Positions 1 through 8,010 of a DNA stretch of 64,000 nt are shown here, one piece after another (position 1 is the first letter of the stretch; each line of letters starts with the position of its first letter). The stretch is from Streptococcus urinalis 2285-97 (lineage in GTDB: Bacteria > Bacillota > Bacilli > Lactobacillales > Streptococcaceae). Below the pieces are notes generated by a model. That model saw nothing but the letters and a program-made list of their open reading frames with translations, was not told the origin of the DNA and ran no database searches. The stretch lies in the NCBI RefSeq assembly GCF_000188055.2, contig NZ_AEUZ02000001.1, forward strand, positions 696,001 to 760,000. Reading direction: 5' to 3'. Made by a program: the position numbers and the translations under genes.

Positions 1-330
1 CTTAAAACTGAGGACGACATCCGTGAGTGGAATAAGGGGAATATTTCTGTTGGTCTTCTACACCCAGCAAGCGCTGGTCACGGTCTGAATCTTCAAAAGG
101 GTGGGCATCACTTGGTTTGGTTCGGTTTGACTTGGTCATTGGAGTTGTACCAACAAACCAATGCCCGTCTGTGGCGACAAGGGCAACAATCTGAGACTGT
201 AGTCATCCAACACATCGTGACCGAAGGCACCATTGACGAAGAAATTCTCAAAGCACTAGAAAACAAAGATGCTCAACAATCACGTCTAATTGAAGCTGTT
301 AAAGCACAAGTAGGAGGAATGAATGGATAA
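1..330 (+). CDS. SNF2-type helicase, C-terminal fragment (cut by window edge)
   Basis: Open from base 1 to the stop at 328-330, 109 residues visible. The frame shows helicase motif V (HPASAGHGLNLQ) and motif VI (NARLWRQGQ), the signature of the second RecA-like lobe of SNF2/DEAD-like helicases. Phage copies sit at the end of the replication module, and this one overlaps the next regulator gene by 8 bp, suggesting translational coupling. The N-terminal lobe with Walker motifs lies upstream of the window, so intactness cannot be judged. Confidence 0.85.
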   Translation, partial: LKTEDDIREWNKGNISVGLLHPASAGHGLNLQKGGHHLVWFGLTWSLELYQQTNARLWRQGQQSETVVIQHIVTEGTIDEEILKALENKDAQQSRLIEAVKAQVGGMNG

Positions 331-805
331 GGTTGATTATTACTTCCAACATTACCAAGAGGCACAAAGAGAGTTATCAATCGCAAGGAATCTTCTTGAA
401 AACTACAGACCAGTCTCAGAAGATGCCTTTCTGTACTCCCTCGCTATGCAGCAATCAACAGAAGAGAGAATCAAAATGAGTAAGACAAACCATCGCACTG
501 AAAATATGGCTCTTTCTTATCATGAGAAATTCTTAGCTGAAGAGCAGGAGTACAAACAATCGCTTTTTGAAAAGTACTGTAACTTGAAAGCTGATATTGA
601 CTTTTTTAATTTAGCGATTTATTCAGTTGACGAGGTGATTAGGGACATCATTAGTGATTTGGTTATAGTTGGATTAACTTGGGAGGAGCTACTACCAAAG
701 CATAATATTTCACGGATGACTGTCAGTCGCTATCGTCAAAAGGCTATCAAACAAGTCAAAGAGTACTATCGTTTTGCAGGTAAGTCTATGAGTATGGCGG
801 GGTGA
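323..805 (+). CDS. DUF1492/ArpU-like phage transcriptional regulator
   Basis: 160 residues, ATG at 323 inside the end of the helicase gene, with AGGAGG upstream. The N-terminal half is helical and charged. The C-terminal part (about residues 113-145, LTWEELLPKHNISRMTVSRY) is a sigma-region-4-like helix-turn-helix, as in the DUF1492 family that closes the early region of many streptococcal phages and is thought to control late genes. It is followed directly by a six-copy 11-bp repeat array next to a promoter-like sequence, a plausible binding site. That regulatory link is inference. Confidence 0.75.
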   Translation: MDKVDYYFQHYQEAQRELSIARNLLENYRPVSEDAFLYSLAMQQSTEERIKMSKTNHRTENMALSYHEKFLAEEQEYKQSLFEKYCNLKADIDFFNLAIYSVDEVIRDIISDLVIVGLTWEELLPKHNISRMTVSRYRQKAIKQVKEYYRFAGKSMSMAG

Positions 806-807
806 CA

Positions 808-873
808 TGGTACTGGGGTGTTACTAAGGTGGTACTACCCTGTTACTAAGATGTTACTAACCTGGTACTGCTT
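808..873 (+). repeat. Six tandem 11-bp iterons, consensus TGkTACTrnnn
   Basis: Units begin at 808, 819, 830, 841, 852 and 863, exactly 11 bp apart, alternating mostly TGGTACT and TGTTACT cores. One helical turn per unit places all cores on one face of the DNA. The array begins 3 bp after the regulator gene and its last copy occupies the -35 position of an extended -10 promoter at 888-896. Likely an operator or activator array. Confidence 0.8.
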
Positions 874-887
874 TTAATTCTTTGCTG

Positions 888-896
888 TGTTATACT
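888..896 (+). promoter_or_regulatory. Extended -10 promoter abutting the iterons
   Basis: TGTTATACT (TGn plus TATACT) with no good -35; the position 17 bp upstream (868-873) falls in the last iteron. This is the layout expected of an activator-dependent promoter. Transcription would enter the first small-gene cassette. Confidence 0.5.
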
Positions 897-929
897 TAAG
901 ATATCGAAAAAGATTAAAATTTTCCCAGT

Positions 930-995
930 AATGACTGGATTATACTTCTCTTTAGAGCTAATATGTACACAACAAAAGAAGAGGAGAATAATACC
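930..995 (+). promoter_or_regulatory. 66-bp conserved cassette leader, copy 1
   Basis: The 66 bases before the ATG at 996 are nearly the same as those before the ATGs at 5547 and 8011. Shared blocks are AATGACTGGAT at the start, TAGAG then TAATATGTA in the middle, and CAACAAAAGAAGAGGAGAA with the ribosome binding site at the end. The block contains a possible TATACT (941-946) and TAATAT, but no standard promoter spacing is clear. Confidence 0.75.
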
Positions 996-1166
996 ATGAA
1001 AACTCAAATGGAAAAAGACTTATTCGGAATTATCTACAAAAACTTCGGACGCTCAGACTTGGAAACAAGACACAGCGATAACGAAGACTTTCTAGACATT
1101 GCAGTTTGGACCTTGAAAACCGCTCTTGAGGAGGCTTACAAGGCAGGCCAACAATCAGTAAAATAA
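996..1166 (+). CDS. DUF6900-like small protein (cassette 1)
   Basis: 56 residues from ATG 996, chosen because GAGGAG lies 8-13 bases upstream and the conserved leader ends here; an upstream in-frame ATG at 963 lies inside the leader. The sequence (EKDLFGIIYKNF, then ETRHSDNEDFLDIAVWTLKTAL, quoted in part) resembles DUF6900 proteins of streptococcal mobile elements. Function unknown. An intrinsic terminator follows at 1172-1199, so the gene is a self-contained transcription unit inside the prophage. Confidence 0.7.
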   Translation: MKTQMEKDLFGIIYKNFGRSDLETRHSDNEDFLDIAVWTLKTALEEAYKAGQQSVK

Positions 1167-1171
1167 ACCAA

Positions 1172-1199
1172 AGCCTAGCCCATAAGGGTTGGGCTTTTT
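1172..1199 (+). terminator. Intrinsic terminator closing cassette 1
   Basis: AGCCTAGCCC, loop ATAA, GGGTTGGGCT followed by TTTTT. A ten-pair stem with two wobbles, 6 bp after the DUF6900 stop. Confidence 0.75.
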
Positions 1200-1213
1200 G
1201 CGTGGAGGAAAAC

Positions 1214-2250
1214 ATGATTTATACCAGTGAACAAGTTTCAAGCGGACACCCAGATAAGCTCTGTGACCAAATCTCAGATGCTATCGTGACGGAATGTCTC
1301 AAGTACGATAAGAACAGCCGAGTGGCAGTTGAAACACTTATCAAAGATAACCAAGTGGTTGTCGCAGGAGAAGTCTCAACCAAACACTTCTTTAACCTCG
1401 AAGGAATTGTCAAAAGGGTTCTTGAACCTTATGGTATGGAGGATATCATGGTGACTAATCTCCTTGGTGTTCAAAGCCCAGATATTGCTCAAGGGGTCGA
1501 TAGTGGTGGAGCAGGCGACCAAGGCATTATGTTTGGCTATGCGACCGATGAAACACCTGAGTTCTTGCCGCTTCCTTATGTACTTGCGACTCGAGTGCTT
1601 GAGAAACTGATGAATCTTGGACATCCTGGCTTGGGTAAGGATGCCAAGGCTCAAGTGACATACGACTTCGAAAACAAACGTATCGAGACATTCCTTGTGT
1701 CTATACAACACGATGCCGGAGTTGACCTTGCCTCAGTCAAACGCATTGTCACCCAAGCTATGATGTCGGTTGCTCAACGCTACCGTCAGAACCTTGACTT
1801 CAGGGTTCTGGTTAATCCAACTGGTCGCTTTGTTATTGGTGGCACTTACGCTGATGCTGGTGTGACTGGTCGTAAGATTGTAGCAGATACCTACGGTGGC
1901 TTTGCCCACCACGGTGGTGGAGCTTTCTCTGGGAAAGATCCAAGCAAGGTCGACCGTTCAGCCGCCTATATGGCACGGAAGATTGCAAAGGCCTTTGTCC
2001 GTGAAGGGTATGCCAAACGCTGTGAAGTCCAGTTAGCTTATGCTATGGGGTTGCGGAGCCTGCAGGTGTTTATGTGAACACCTTTGGGACAAGTGATTAT
2101 CCTCTTGAACAACTAGTAGGAGGGGTTCGTGAACGCTATGATCTTACCCCACAAGGGATTATCAAGGAGCTGAACCTCTTGGATGTGGACTACACCAAGA
2201 CCACTTGCCTTGGGCATTTCACCAAGCCTTATCTTCCTTGGGAGCAGTAA
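1214..2250 (+). pseudogene. metK: Phage S-adenosylmethionine synthetase, frameshifted
   Basis: ATG 1214 follows GGAGG at 1204-1208. The first frame reads to a TGA at 2075-2077 and carries the MetK signatures GHPDKLCDQISDAI, GGAGDQGIMFGYA and GGGAFSGKDPSKVDRSAAYM. From about 2047 the homologous continuation (VAEPAGVYVNTFG, then PLEQLVGG, ending PYLPWEQ) is in another frame and stops at 2250. One G missing from the run at 2047-2050 explains this. Restored, the protein would be about 345 residues, a little shorter than bacterial MetK. It would supply methyl donor for the methyltransferases downstream. Sequencing error in the G run is the alternative. Confidence 0.8.
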
Positions 2251-2251
2251 G

Positions 2252-2617
2252 ATGCCACGCCGACCAAGCACCCCTTGCAAGCAGCATGGTTGTCCCAACC
2301 TTGTGACCTATGGAAACAAGTACTGCGATGACCACAAAGCCAACCATACCCTTGATGCCAAGTCAACCAAAGCCAAAGGTTACAACTCTCGCTGGAACAA
2401 GGCACGGCTTCGTTACTTAAAGCTCCATCCTCTTTGTGTTTACTGTCAAAGGAAAGGACGACTAACCAAGGCAACGGTGGTTGAGCACGTCACTCCCCAC
2501 CGAGGAGATCAAGAACTCTTCTGGGCCCAAGACAATTGGTAGGCACTTTTCAAGTCTTGTCATGATAGAAAAACTAAGACGGTGGATCTGTACCAGGAGT
2601 ATACCTATCACTTTTGA
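2252..2617 (+). pseudogene. HNH endonuclease with amber codon
   Basis: Starts 1 bp after the metK stop. Shows an N-terminal zinc-binding pattern (CKQHGCPN, YCDDH) and the HNH core (CVYCQRKG, VVEHVTPHRGD). The frame stops at TAG 2540-2542, but continues in frame with the usual family ending (KSCHDRKTKTVD, YQEYTYHF) to TGA 2615-2617. The amber sits where relatives have Gln (CAG to TAG), and one zinc Cys two codons later is Phe. In this phage type the HNH protein works with the terminase at cos, so packaging is affected. Confidence 0.8.
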
Positions 2618-2648
2618 ATAAGAAAAAACCACTCGAAAGTGGTTCGAT

Positions 2649-2969
2649 CTATTTGAAAAGGTGTATCCAATTTTGTTTCTGGTAGAGGACTCTCAGAACG
2701 GCGACGGTTTGGTTGTCATAAACATAGAAGACAAGGTAGTTGCCTGCAATCATCATCTTTAACGGATGCTCCTTTGAAAATTGACGTCCGACACGTTCAG
2801 AGACATCAATGCCAAGACTAGGAACTTCCGCTATTTTTGTGATAGCTTGTTTAATGTTAGACATGGTGTTTTCCGCAGCCTGAGGTGCAAGAAAGTGAGT
2901 GAGAATGTAGTTGTAAATCCCATCCAAGTCACCTTCTGCTTCTGGTGTGATTAATAGATTAAACGCCAT
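2649..2969 (-). CDS. RelE/ParE-type toxin
   Basis: 106 residues on the minus strand, starting 10 bp inside the end of the antitoxin gene. The pattern of an N-terminal LLITPEAEGDLDGIYNYI helix, a central Arg/Lys-rich segment (KMMIAGNYLVFY) and a C-terminal VLRVLYQKQNW is typical of RelE/ParE mRNA-interferase or gyrase-toxin folds; which target applies cannot be told. The pair is inserted between HNH and the candidate cos region and may stabilise the element. Confidence 0.85.
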   Translation of the reverse strand: MAFNLLITPEAEGDLDGIYNYILTHFLAPQAAENTMSNIKQAITKIAEVPSLGIDVSERVGRQFSKEHPLKMMIAGNYLVFYVYDNQTVAVLRVLYQKQNWIHLFK

Positions 2970-3252
2970 ATTTTGCGAACACCTCGTCTAGTGACTTGCC
3001 CTTACCCTCAAGATAACTTTGGTAGCCCTTTTGAATCTCACTATAAAGTTCGTCAATGATACGCTCTTTTTTAGATTGTTCCTCATCTAAAAGGAGTGAT
3101 GGCACTTGCCCTTGTTGAACGACTTGAACTAACAAGTTGTTAAAGAGGGTTGACATGTCTATGTTTTCATAACCAACAATTTCTTTAGCTCTGGCTAGTA
3201 GTTCTTCGTTGGTTCTAAAGCTAAATTGAGAATTTTTAGTAATGGTAGCCAT
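2959..3252 (-). CDS. RelB/DinJ-like antitoxin
   Basis: 97 residues. The ATG at 3252 is chosen over a longer upstream opening because AGGAGG lies 7 bases before it. The N-terminal part (TKNSQFSFRTNEELLARAKEIV) is a ribbon-helix-helix DNA-binding element; the C-terminal part (DEEQSKKERIIDELYSEI) is the toxin-neutralising tail. It is first in the operon and overlaps the toxin gene. A perfect inverted repeat over its promoter is the probable autorepression operator. Confidence 0.85.
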   Translation of the reverse strand: MATITKNSQFSFRTNEELLARAKEIVGYENIDMSTLFNNLLVQVVQQGQVPSLLLDEEQSKKERIIDELYSEIQKGYQSYLEGKGKSLDEVFAKYGV

Positions 3253-3264
3253 TAGTTGACCTCC

Positions 3265-3311
3265 TGTATATATTGTATATACATTATAACAAAACGAAAG
3301 TGAAATCGCAA
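3265..3311 (-). promoter_or_regulatory. Promoter and operator of the toxin-antitoxin operon
   Basis: On the minus strand TTGCGA (3311-3306), 17-bp spacer, TATAAT (3288-3283). A perfect inverted repeat TGTATATA-TTG-TATATACA at 3265-3283 overlaps the -10 and start site, a typical operator for a ribbon-helix-helix antitoxin. Confidence 0.75.
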
Positions 3312-3329
3312 ACCATAATGTCCCTAGGG

Positions 3330-3420
3330 TGAGGGGGGATGCAATCTCTAAAACACGAACGTTAAAAGACCGACGCCCCCTCAAACGTGCATTTTCGCAA
3401 AATTCGTTAGGGGCATACCG
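3330..3420. other. Candidate cos region
   Basis: No gene in 3312-3573. An inverted repeat TGAGGGGG (3330-3337) and CCCCCTCA (3376-3383) encloses an A-rich stretch, followed by GC-rich and TTCG-containing sequence. In cos-type phages with HNH and P27-family small terminase, cos lies between HNH and terminase genes. Here this is the only strongly structured non-coding segment in that interval. Confidence 0.3.
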
Positions 3421-3573
3421 AAAATAGCTAAAAAGTGACGTGAACCATTATGGTGCCAATCTTTCTAGCAGGGTAAGTATCGTTTGCTAGTGTCTGTTTT
3501 AGCTTGTTTTAGAAGGGGGTAAATACATGAAAAATAGAGAAATCAACAATTTTTAGTTCTTGGAGGAAAACAA

Positions 3574-4047
3574 ATGAACGATAATCAGCGGCGAGGCATT
3601 TGGAAACTTAGGCGAGATGGATTTGGCTATGGTGCCATTGCTCAAATGTTAAACCTGTCTCTTGGTTCGGTGAAGCAATATTGCCGTAGACACCTAGAGT
3701 TAAAAGGAATGGGTCAGTTCGTCAAGTATCAGCTTGATGAAGGAGAACGTCCTTATTGTAAGAACTGCATGAAAAAGTTACACCATGCCGTCCAAGGTAG
3801 ACCTAAAAAGTTCTGCTCAAATAGCTGCCGAGCGATTTGGTGGCGAAACCATCAAAGCCAACATGATAAAACAAAAACTGCATACGATGAATTGACTTGC
3901 CAAAACTGTGGCAGGTCTTTTTTATCCTATGCCAACCCAACAAGGAAGTTCTGCGGACACCCTTGTTACGTGGAATATCGATTTAGAAAAGGAGTAACAA
4001 ATGACAACGCAACCCAAGATGGAGATTATGGAACTTTCTCTAAGTGA
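3574..4047 (+). CDS. HTH and zinc-finger phage protein
   Basis: 157 residues from ATG 3574 with GGAGG 7 bases upstream. Residues 1-40 form a sigma-like helix-turn-helix (GFGYGAIAQMLNLSLGSVKQYC). Two treble-clef-like cysteine clusters follow: CKNCMKK with CSNSC, and CQNCGRSF with CGHPC. Such proteins are common next to phage methyltransferases in streptococci and are probably DNA-binding. The 3' end overlaps the next gene by 47 bp in another frame. Confidence 0.6.
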   Translation: MNDNQRRGIWKLRRDGFGYGAIAQMLNLSLGSVKQYCRRHLELKGMGQFVKYQLDEGERPYCKNCMKKLHHAVQGRPKKFCSNSCRAIWWRNHQSQHDKTKTAYDELTCQNCGRSFLSYANPTRKFCGHPCYVEYRFRKGVTNDNATQDGDYGTFSK

Positions 4048-5257
4048 TTTAAAACCAGCCTCTTATAACCCTCGAAAGAAACTGAAGAAGGGTGATAAAG
4101 AGTACGAAAAGATTAAACAAAGCCTACTCAAGTTTGGCTATGTTGACCCTATCATTGTCAACGAGGATTTGACAGTCATTGGGGGTCACCAACGCTTGAC
4201 GGTATTGAAAGACCTCGAGTATGAAACGGCTAAGTGCGTCATTGTCTCTCTGTCTAAGGAAGATGAAAAGGCACTGAATATTGCCCTCAATAATATCACT
4301 GGTCAATGGGACGACCAGCTTCTAGCAGACTTGCTTTTGGACTTGCAAGAGTCTGATTTCAACCTTGACCTGACTGGTTTTGAACCCCCAGAGATTGATG
4401 ACATTCTCTCCAACGTCCACGACAAGGATTTGTCTGAAGACGACTTTGATATGGAAGAAGAGTTAAAGAAACCAACGGTCGCAAGACATGGAGACCTCTG
4501 GCAACTTGGAAAGCACCGAGTGATTTGTGGAGACTCAACTAAGGCAGAAACCTACGACCAATTGCTAGGGGATAAGAAAGCCAATCTCGTTGTGACGGAC
4601 CCGCCTTACAATGTTGATGTGGAAGAGACAGCTGGAAAAATCCTCAATGATAACATGTCTGACGGTGACTTCTATCAATTCCTCTACGACATGTTTACCC
4701 AAGTGGAAAGTCACATGGAAGCTGATGCGTCTATTTATGTTTTCCATGCGGATACGGAAGGTCTGAATTTCCGTAAGGCTTTTAAGGACGCTGGTTTTTA
4801 TTTGAGTGGTTGTTACATTTGGAAGAAGAACTCACTGGTTCTCGGACGTAGTCCCTACCAATGGCAACACGACCCCTGTCTCTTTGGTTGGAAACAAAAG
4901 GGAAAACACCAGTGGTTCAGTGACCGTAAGCAGACCACCATTTGGGAATATGACCGTCCTAAGTCAAGTAAAGACCACCCAACCATGAAGCTGATTCAGC
5001 TTTTGGCGTATCCTATTCAAAACTCTTCCATGCGAGGAACGTTAATCCTTGATCCCTTTCTTGGTTCAGGCTCAACCCTCATGGCAGCTGACCAAACTGG
5101 TCGAGTATGCTACGGCATTGAACTGGATGAAAAGTTTGTGGATGTGATTGTCAAACGCTTCATGGAGTCAACTGGTAATAGGGAAGTGACAGTACTCCGA
5201 AACGGTGAGACTTTGACCTATGACCAAGCACTAGAAGTAATGGAGGGATACTCATGA
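4001..5257 (+). CDS. ParB-domain DNA methyltransferase
   Basis: 418 residues. The N-terminal 110 residues are a ParB/Srx-like domain (LKPASYNPRKK, VIGGHQRLTVL). The methyltransferase domain has the catalytic DPPY (about residue 200) and the SAM-binding DPFLGSGST near the C-terminus, the order of a beta-class N6-adenine or N4-cytosine enzyme. No restriction partner is next to it, so it is an orphan enzyme, likely protecting phage DNA or regulating genes. Target sequence unknown. It appears intact, unlike many neighbours. Confidence 0.85.
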   Translation: MTTQPKMEIMELSLSDLKPASYNPRKKLKKGDKEYEKIKQSLLKFGYVDPIIVNEDLTVIGGHQRLTVLKDLEYETAKCVIVSLSKEDEKALNIALNNITGQWDDQLLADLLLDLQESDFNLDLTGFEPPEIDDILSNVHDKDLSEDDFDMEEELKKPTVARHGDLWQLGKHRVICGDSTKAETYDQLLGDKKANLVVTDPPYNVDVEETAGKILNDNMSDGDFYQFLYDMFTQVESHMEADASIYVFHADTEGLNFRKAFKDAGFYLSGCYIWKKNSLVLGRSPYQWQHDPCLFGWKQKGKHQWFSDRKQTTIWEYDRPKSSKDHPTMKLIQLLAYPIQNSSMRGTLILDPFLGSGSTLMAADQTGRVCYGIELDEKFVDVIVKRFMESTGNREVTVLRNGETLTYDQALEVMEGYS

Positions 5258-5460
5258 CCCTAACCTTTCTTGATTTTTTTGCAGGAGTGGGGTGCTTTCG
5301 TCGTGGGTTGAAGTTGGCAGGGATAACCTGCTTTGGGTACTACGTAGATGAAATCCAGACAGGTATTGATAAAGGTCAGTTCACAGATATGGAAGTGACT
5401 TATATCACCGAAGATACCAACCAGCTGTGGGAAGAAGTTGCTCCGACACTATCAAAATAA
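5254..5460 (+). pseudogene. C5-cytosine methyltransferase start fused to an unrelated end
   Basis: 68 residues. The first 28 (TFLDFFAGVGCFRRGLKLAG) are motif I of a DNA cytosine-5 methyltransferase; the enzyme should be 300 residues or more. The rest (VDEIQTGIDKGQFTDMEV, then YITEDTN) has no methyltransferase features and looks like the tail of another small phage protein. The reading frame is preserved across the join, so an internal deletion is likely. The ATG overlaps the end of the previous gene by 4 bp. Confidence 0.65.
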
Positions 5461-5480
5461 TCTGCAAAAAAATAAGTAGA

Positions 5481-5546
5481 AATGACTGGATATAAGTCTT
5501 TTCTAGAGCTAATATGTAACCAACAAAAGAAGAGGAGAACAAAACC
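5481..5546 (+). promoter_or_regulatory. 66-bp conserved cassette leader, copy 2
   Basis: Matches copies at 930-995 and 7945-8010 over its full length; it is closest to copy 3 in the last 30 bases (AACCAACAAAAGAAGAGGAG identical). Begins 20 bp after the stop of the truncated methyltransferase and ends at ATG 5547. Confidence 0.75.
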
Positions 5547-5801
5547 ATGACAACACAAACAACCCTAGAAAATGCTTACAGCCTTTACCCAGCAACCGCA
5601 AGCATTGTGCCATTCAAGAACTGGTTGATTATAGCCTACCAAAGCTACAAAGGTGTTAACCTTCACATCTTCGAAACAGTTGAAAGCCTTGACGAGTTTT
5701 CAAAGGGAGAACGACGCTTCAACCTTATCATTGATTCAGAAGAAACCTTCGAGGACCAAGGACATGCAGTTAAATGGGCATTTGAAACATTAGGAGCATA
5801 G
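5547..5801 (+). CDS. Small unknown phage protein (cassette 2)
   Basis: 84 residues, ATG at the end of the conserved leader with GAGGAG upstream. Acidic overall, with a mixed alpha/beta look (PFKNWLIIAYQSYKG, LIIDSEETFEDQG). No family recognised. It is 1 bp from the DUF4314 gene, so the two are probably co-transcribed and end at the terminator at 6011-6037. Confidence 0.6.
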   Translation: MTTQTTLENAYSLYPATASIVPFKNWLIIAYQSYKGVNLHIFETVESLDEFSKGERRFNLIIDSEETFEDQGHAVKWAFETLGA

Positions 5802-5802
5802 G

Positions 5803-6012
5803 ATGAACGACAAGATTCTAAACCGAATCAAGTCCACCTACCCAGAGGGGACAAGGGTGAGATTAGTCCAGATGGATGACCCTCGCCCAGTTCCAGTAGG
5901 GACACTTGGCACGGTTCTTGATGTGGATGACATTGGTTCACTTATTGTCTATTGGGACAATGGGCAGAGCTTAAACGTATTGTACGGTATTGATAGTGTT
6001 GAAAAAATCTAA
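5803..6012 (+). CDS. DUF4314-like small protein
   Basis: 69 residues. The motif GTRVRLVQMDDPRPVPVGTL followed by GTVLDVDDIG and a Trp/Asp beta segment is typical of DUF4314, a short beta-barrel-like protein found in phages and conjugative elements, function unknown. Second gene of cassette 2; its stop lies at the base of the terminator hairpin. Confidence 0.7.
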   Translation: MNDKILNRIKSTYPEGTRVRLVQMDDPRPVPVGTLGTVLDVDDIGSLIVYWDNGQSLNVLYGIDSVEKI

Positions 6013-6037
6013 AAGGTTTCTGTTTGAAGCCTTTTTC
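6011..6037 (+). terminator. Intrinsic terminator closing cassette 2
   Basis: AAAAGGTTTC, short loop, GAAGCCTTTTT. It lies just before the small-terminase ribosome binding site. Confidence 0.6.
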
Positions 6038-6061
6038 TTGTACCAAAAAGGGGGTGAGACC

Positions 6062-6535
6062 GTGGCAATTAGAGGGCGAAAACCAAAGCCTACCAATTTG
6101 AAAATACTTGAAGGAAACCCTGGGAAGAGACCTCTACCGACTAACGAGGTCAAACCCAAACATAAAGCCCCACGTTGCCCACAGTGGCTCGAAGACGATG
6201 CTAAGAAGGAATGGAAACGGATGGGTAAAATCCTCGAACAAATGGGCATATTAACGGAGATGGATCTGACAGCCTTCGCAGGCTATTGCCAAGCCTATGC
6301 ACGTTGGAAGGAAGCAGAGGAGTTTCTCTCTAAGCATGGTTCCATCATCAAGACCCCAAATGGATATCTCCAGCAAGTGCCACAGGTATCCATCAGTCAG
6401 ACCAACCTGAAAATCATGCTTAAGTTCTGTGAGCAGTTTGTTTTAACACCTTCAGCTCGTAATCGTTTAGCGACCATGGACGCAGAGGTTGGTACTGGTG
6501 ATGAGATGGAGGATTTGTTAGGAGGTATTCGATGA
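6062..6535 (+). CDS. Terminase small subunit, P27 family
   Basis: 157 residues from GTG 6062, chosen because GGGGGTGA lies just upstream and the family begins with an RGRKPKPTNLKILEGNPGK motif. The rest (CPQWLEDDAKKEWKRMG, then LTEMDLTAFAGYCQAYARW) matches phage terminase small subunits of the P27 type that recognise cos DNA. The stop overlaps the start of the large subunit by 4 bp. This subunit looks intact, its partner does not. Confidence 0.85.
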   Translation: MAIRGRKPKPTNLKILEGNPGKRPLPTNEVKPKHKAPRCPQWLEDDAKKEWKRMGKILEQMGILTEMDLTAFAGYCQAYARWKEAEEFLSKHGSIIKTPNGYLQQVPQVSISQTNLKIMLKFCEQFVLTPSARNRLATMDAEVGTGDEMEDLLGGIR

Positions 6536-7906
6536 CTTATCACTATGAACCGAGTCCCTTTATGCTTCCGACGTCTCATTACGACAAGGCAAAGGCTGAT
6601 AGGGCAGTGACCTTTATCAATAACCTTTCCCACACCAAAGGTAAGTGGGCAGGGAAAAAATTTGATTTGTTGCCGTGGCAGGAACAGATAGTTCGTGACC
6701 TCTTTGGGATTGTTAAGGAAGATGGTAATCGTCAGTTTCTGACAGCCTACATCGAGATTCCAAAGAAAAACGGCAAGTCAGAGCTTGCCGCAGCAATTGC
6801 CCTTTATCTTTTGTATGCTGACAATGAAGCCAGTGCGGAAGTTTATGGGGCGGCTTGTGATCGTAACCAAGCTTCCATTGTATTTGACGTTGCCAAACAA
6901 ATGGTTCTCATGAGCCGACCGCTTGAGAAACGCTCCAAGATTATGGGAGCGACAAAGCGGATAGTGAACTATTCCAACGCTGGTTTTTACCAGGTTCTCT
7001 CAGCTGAGACAGGAACCAAGCACGGACTTAACGTGTCGGGGCTTGTCTTTGATGAGATCCATGCCCAACCCAATCGCCATCTCTATGATGTCTTAACCAA
7101 GGGTTCAGGGGATGCCAGGGAACAACCTCTATTTTTCATCATCACAACAGCTGGAACTGATAAAAACTCTATCTGTTATGAACTTCATACCAAGGCACTT
7201 GATATTCTCAAAGGTCGAAAGAAAGATACGTCTTTTTATCCTGTGGTGTATGGTTTATCAGATGAAGATGATTGGAATGACGAATCCAACTGGCTAAAAG
7301 CTAATCCATCACTTGGTCATACGATTGGAATTGACCGTGTTCGTGAAGCCTACCAACAGGCTCTTGATAACCCAGCAGAGGAGAATGTCTTTAAGCAGCT
7401 CCGTCTCAATATGTGGACGAGTTCTAGTGTGGCTTGGATACCTGAACATGTGTATGCCAAAGGGAATGAATGACCCGATTGACTATGAGGCACTTAAAGG
7501 TCGTGACTGTTACGCTGGGCTTGACCTTTCTAGCACCTCAGACATCACAGCCTTTGTCTTGGTCTTTCCACCACGACACAGTGAGGAAAACCACATCATC
7601 TTGCCCTTCTTTTGGTTACCAAAAGATACTTTGGAGCTGAGGTGTCGAAGAGACCATGTCCTTTACGATGTTTGGGAAAGGCAGGGTTACATCAAGACAA
7701 CAGAAGGGAATGTCGTTCACTATGGTTTCATCGAATCCTTTATTGAACAGCTCTCTGAAACCTATCACATCAAGGAGATTGCCTATGACCGCTGGAATGC
7801 AACACAGATGGTCCAAAACCTTGAGGGCATGGGGCTTGACCGCTGCATTCGCCACCAAGGTGATGAAGCCAGTGTCTATGATGAGCGAGGGATATTGAGT
7901 TTTTAA
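6532..7906 (+). pseudogene. Terminase large subunit, frameshift plus internal deletion
   Basis: The first frame (6532-7473) has the ATPase part: IEIPKKNGKSELAAA (Walker A type), VFDEIHAQPNR (Walker B) and the ITTAGT coupling motif. It stops at 7471-7473 after a GAATGAATG tandem repeat; removing 4 bp would join it to the frame reading DPIDYEALKGRDCYAGLDLSS, the start of the nuclease domain. That frame then jumps at about 7841-7860 from GLDRC to the family's last residues (SVYDERGILSF), so roughly 100 residues of nuclease domain are missing. The motor-nuclease cannot be functional. Confidence 0.85.
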
Positions 7907-7944
7907 TTTTAAAATTGTATTAAATTCTTCAAAATTATATCAGA

Positions 7945-8010
7945 AATGACTGGATAAGTCTCCCCTGTAGAGTTAATATGTAACCAACAAAAGAAGAGGA
8001 GAACAAGACC
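7945..8010 (+). promoter_or_regulatory. 66-bp conserved cassette leader, copy 3
   Basis: Full-length match to the leaders at 930-995 and 5481-5546, ending at ATG 8011. The middle (TCTCCCCTGTAGAGTTAATATG) varies most; the first 11 and last 28 bases are almost unchanged. Confidence 0.75.

Noticed and set aside
808-873. Iterons as a plasmid-type replication origin
   Set aside because: No initiator gene or AT-rich unwinding element adjoins them, and they abut a promoter.
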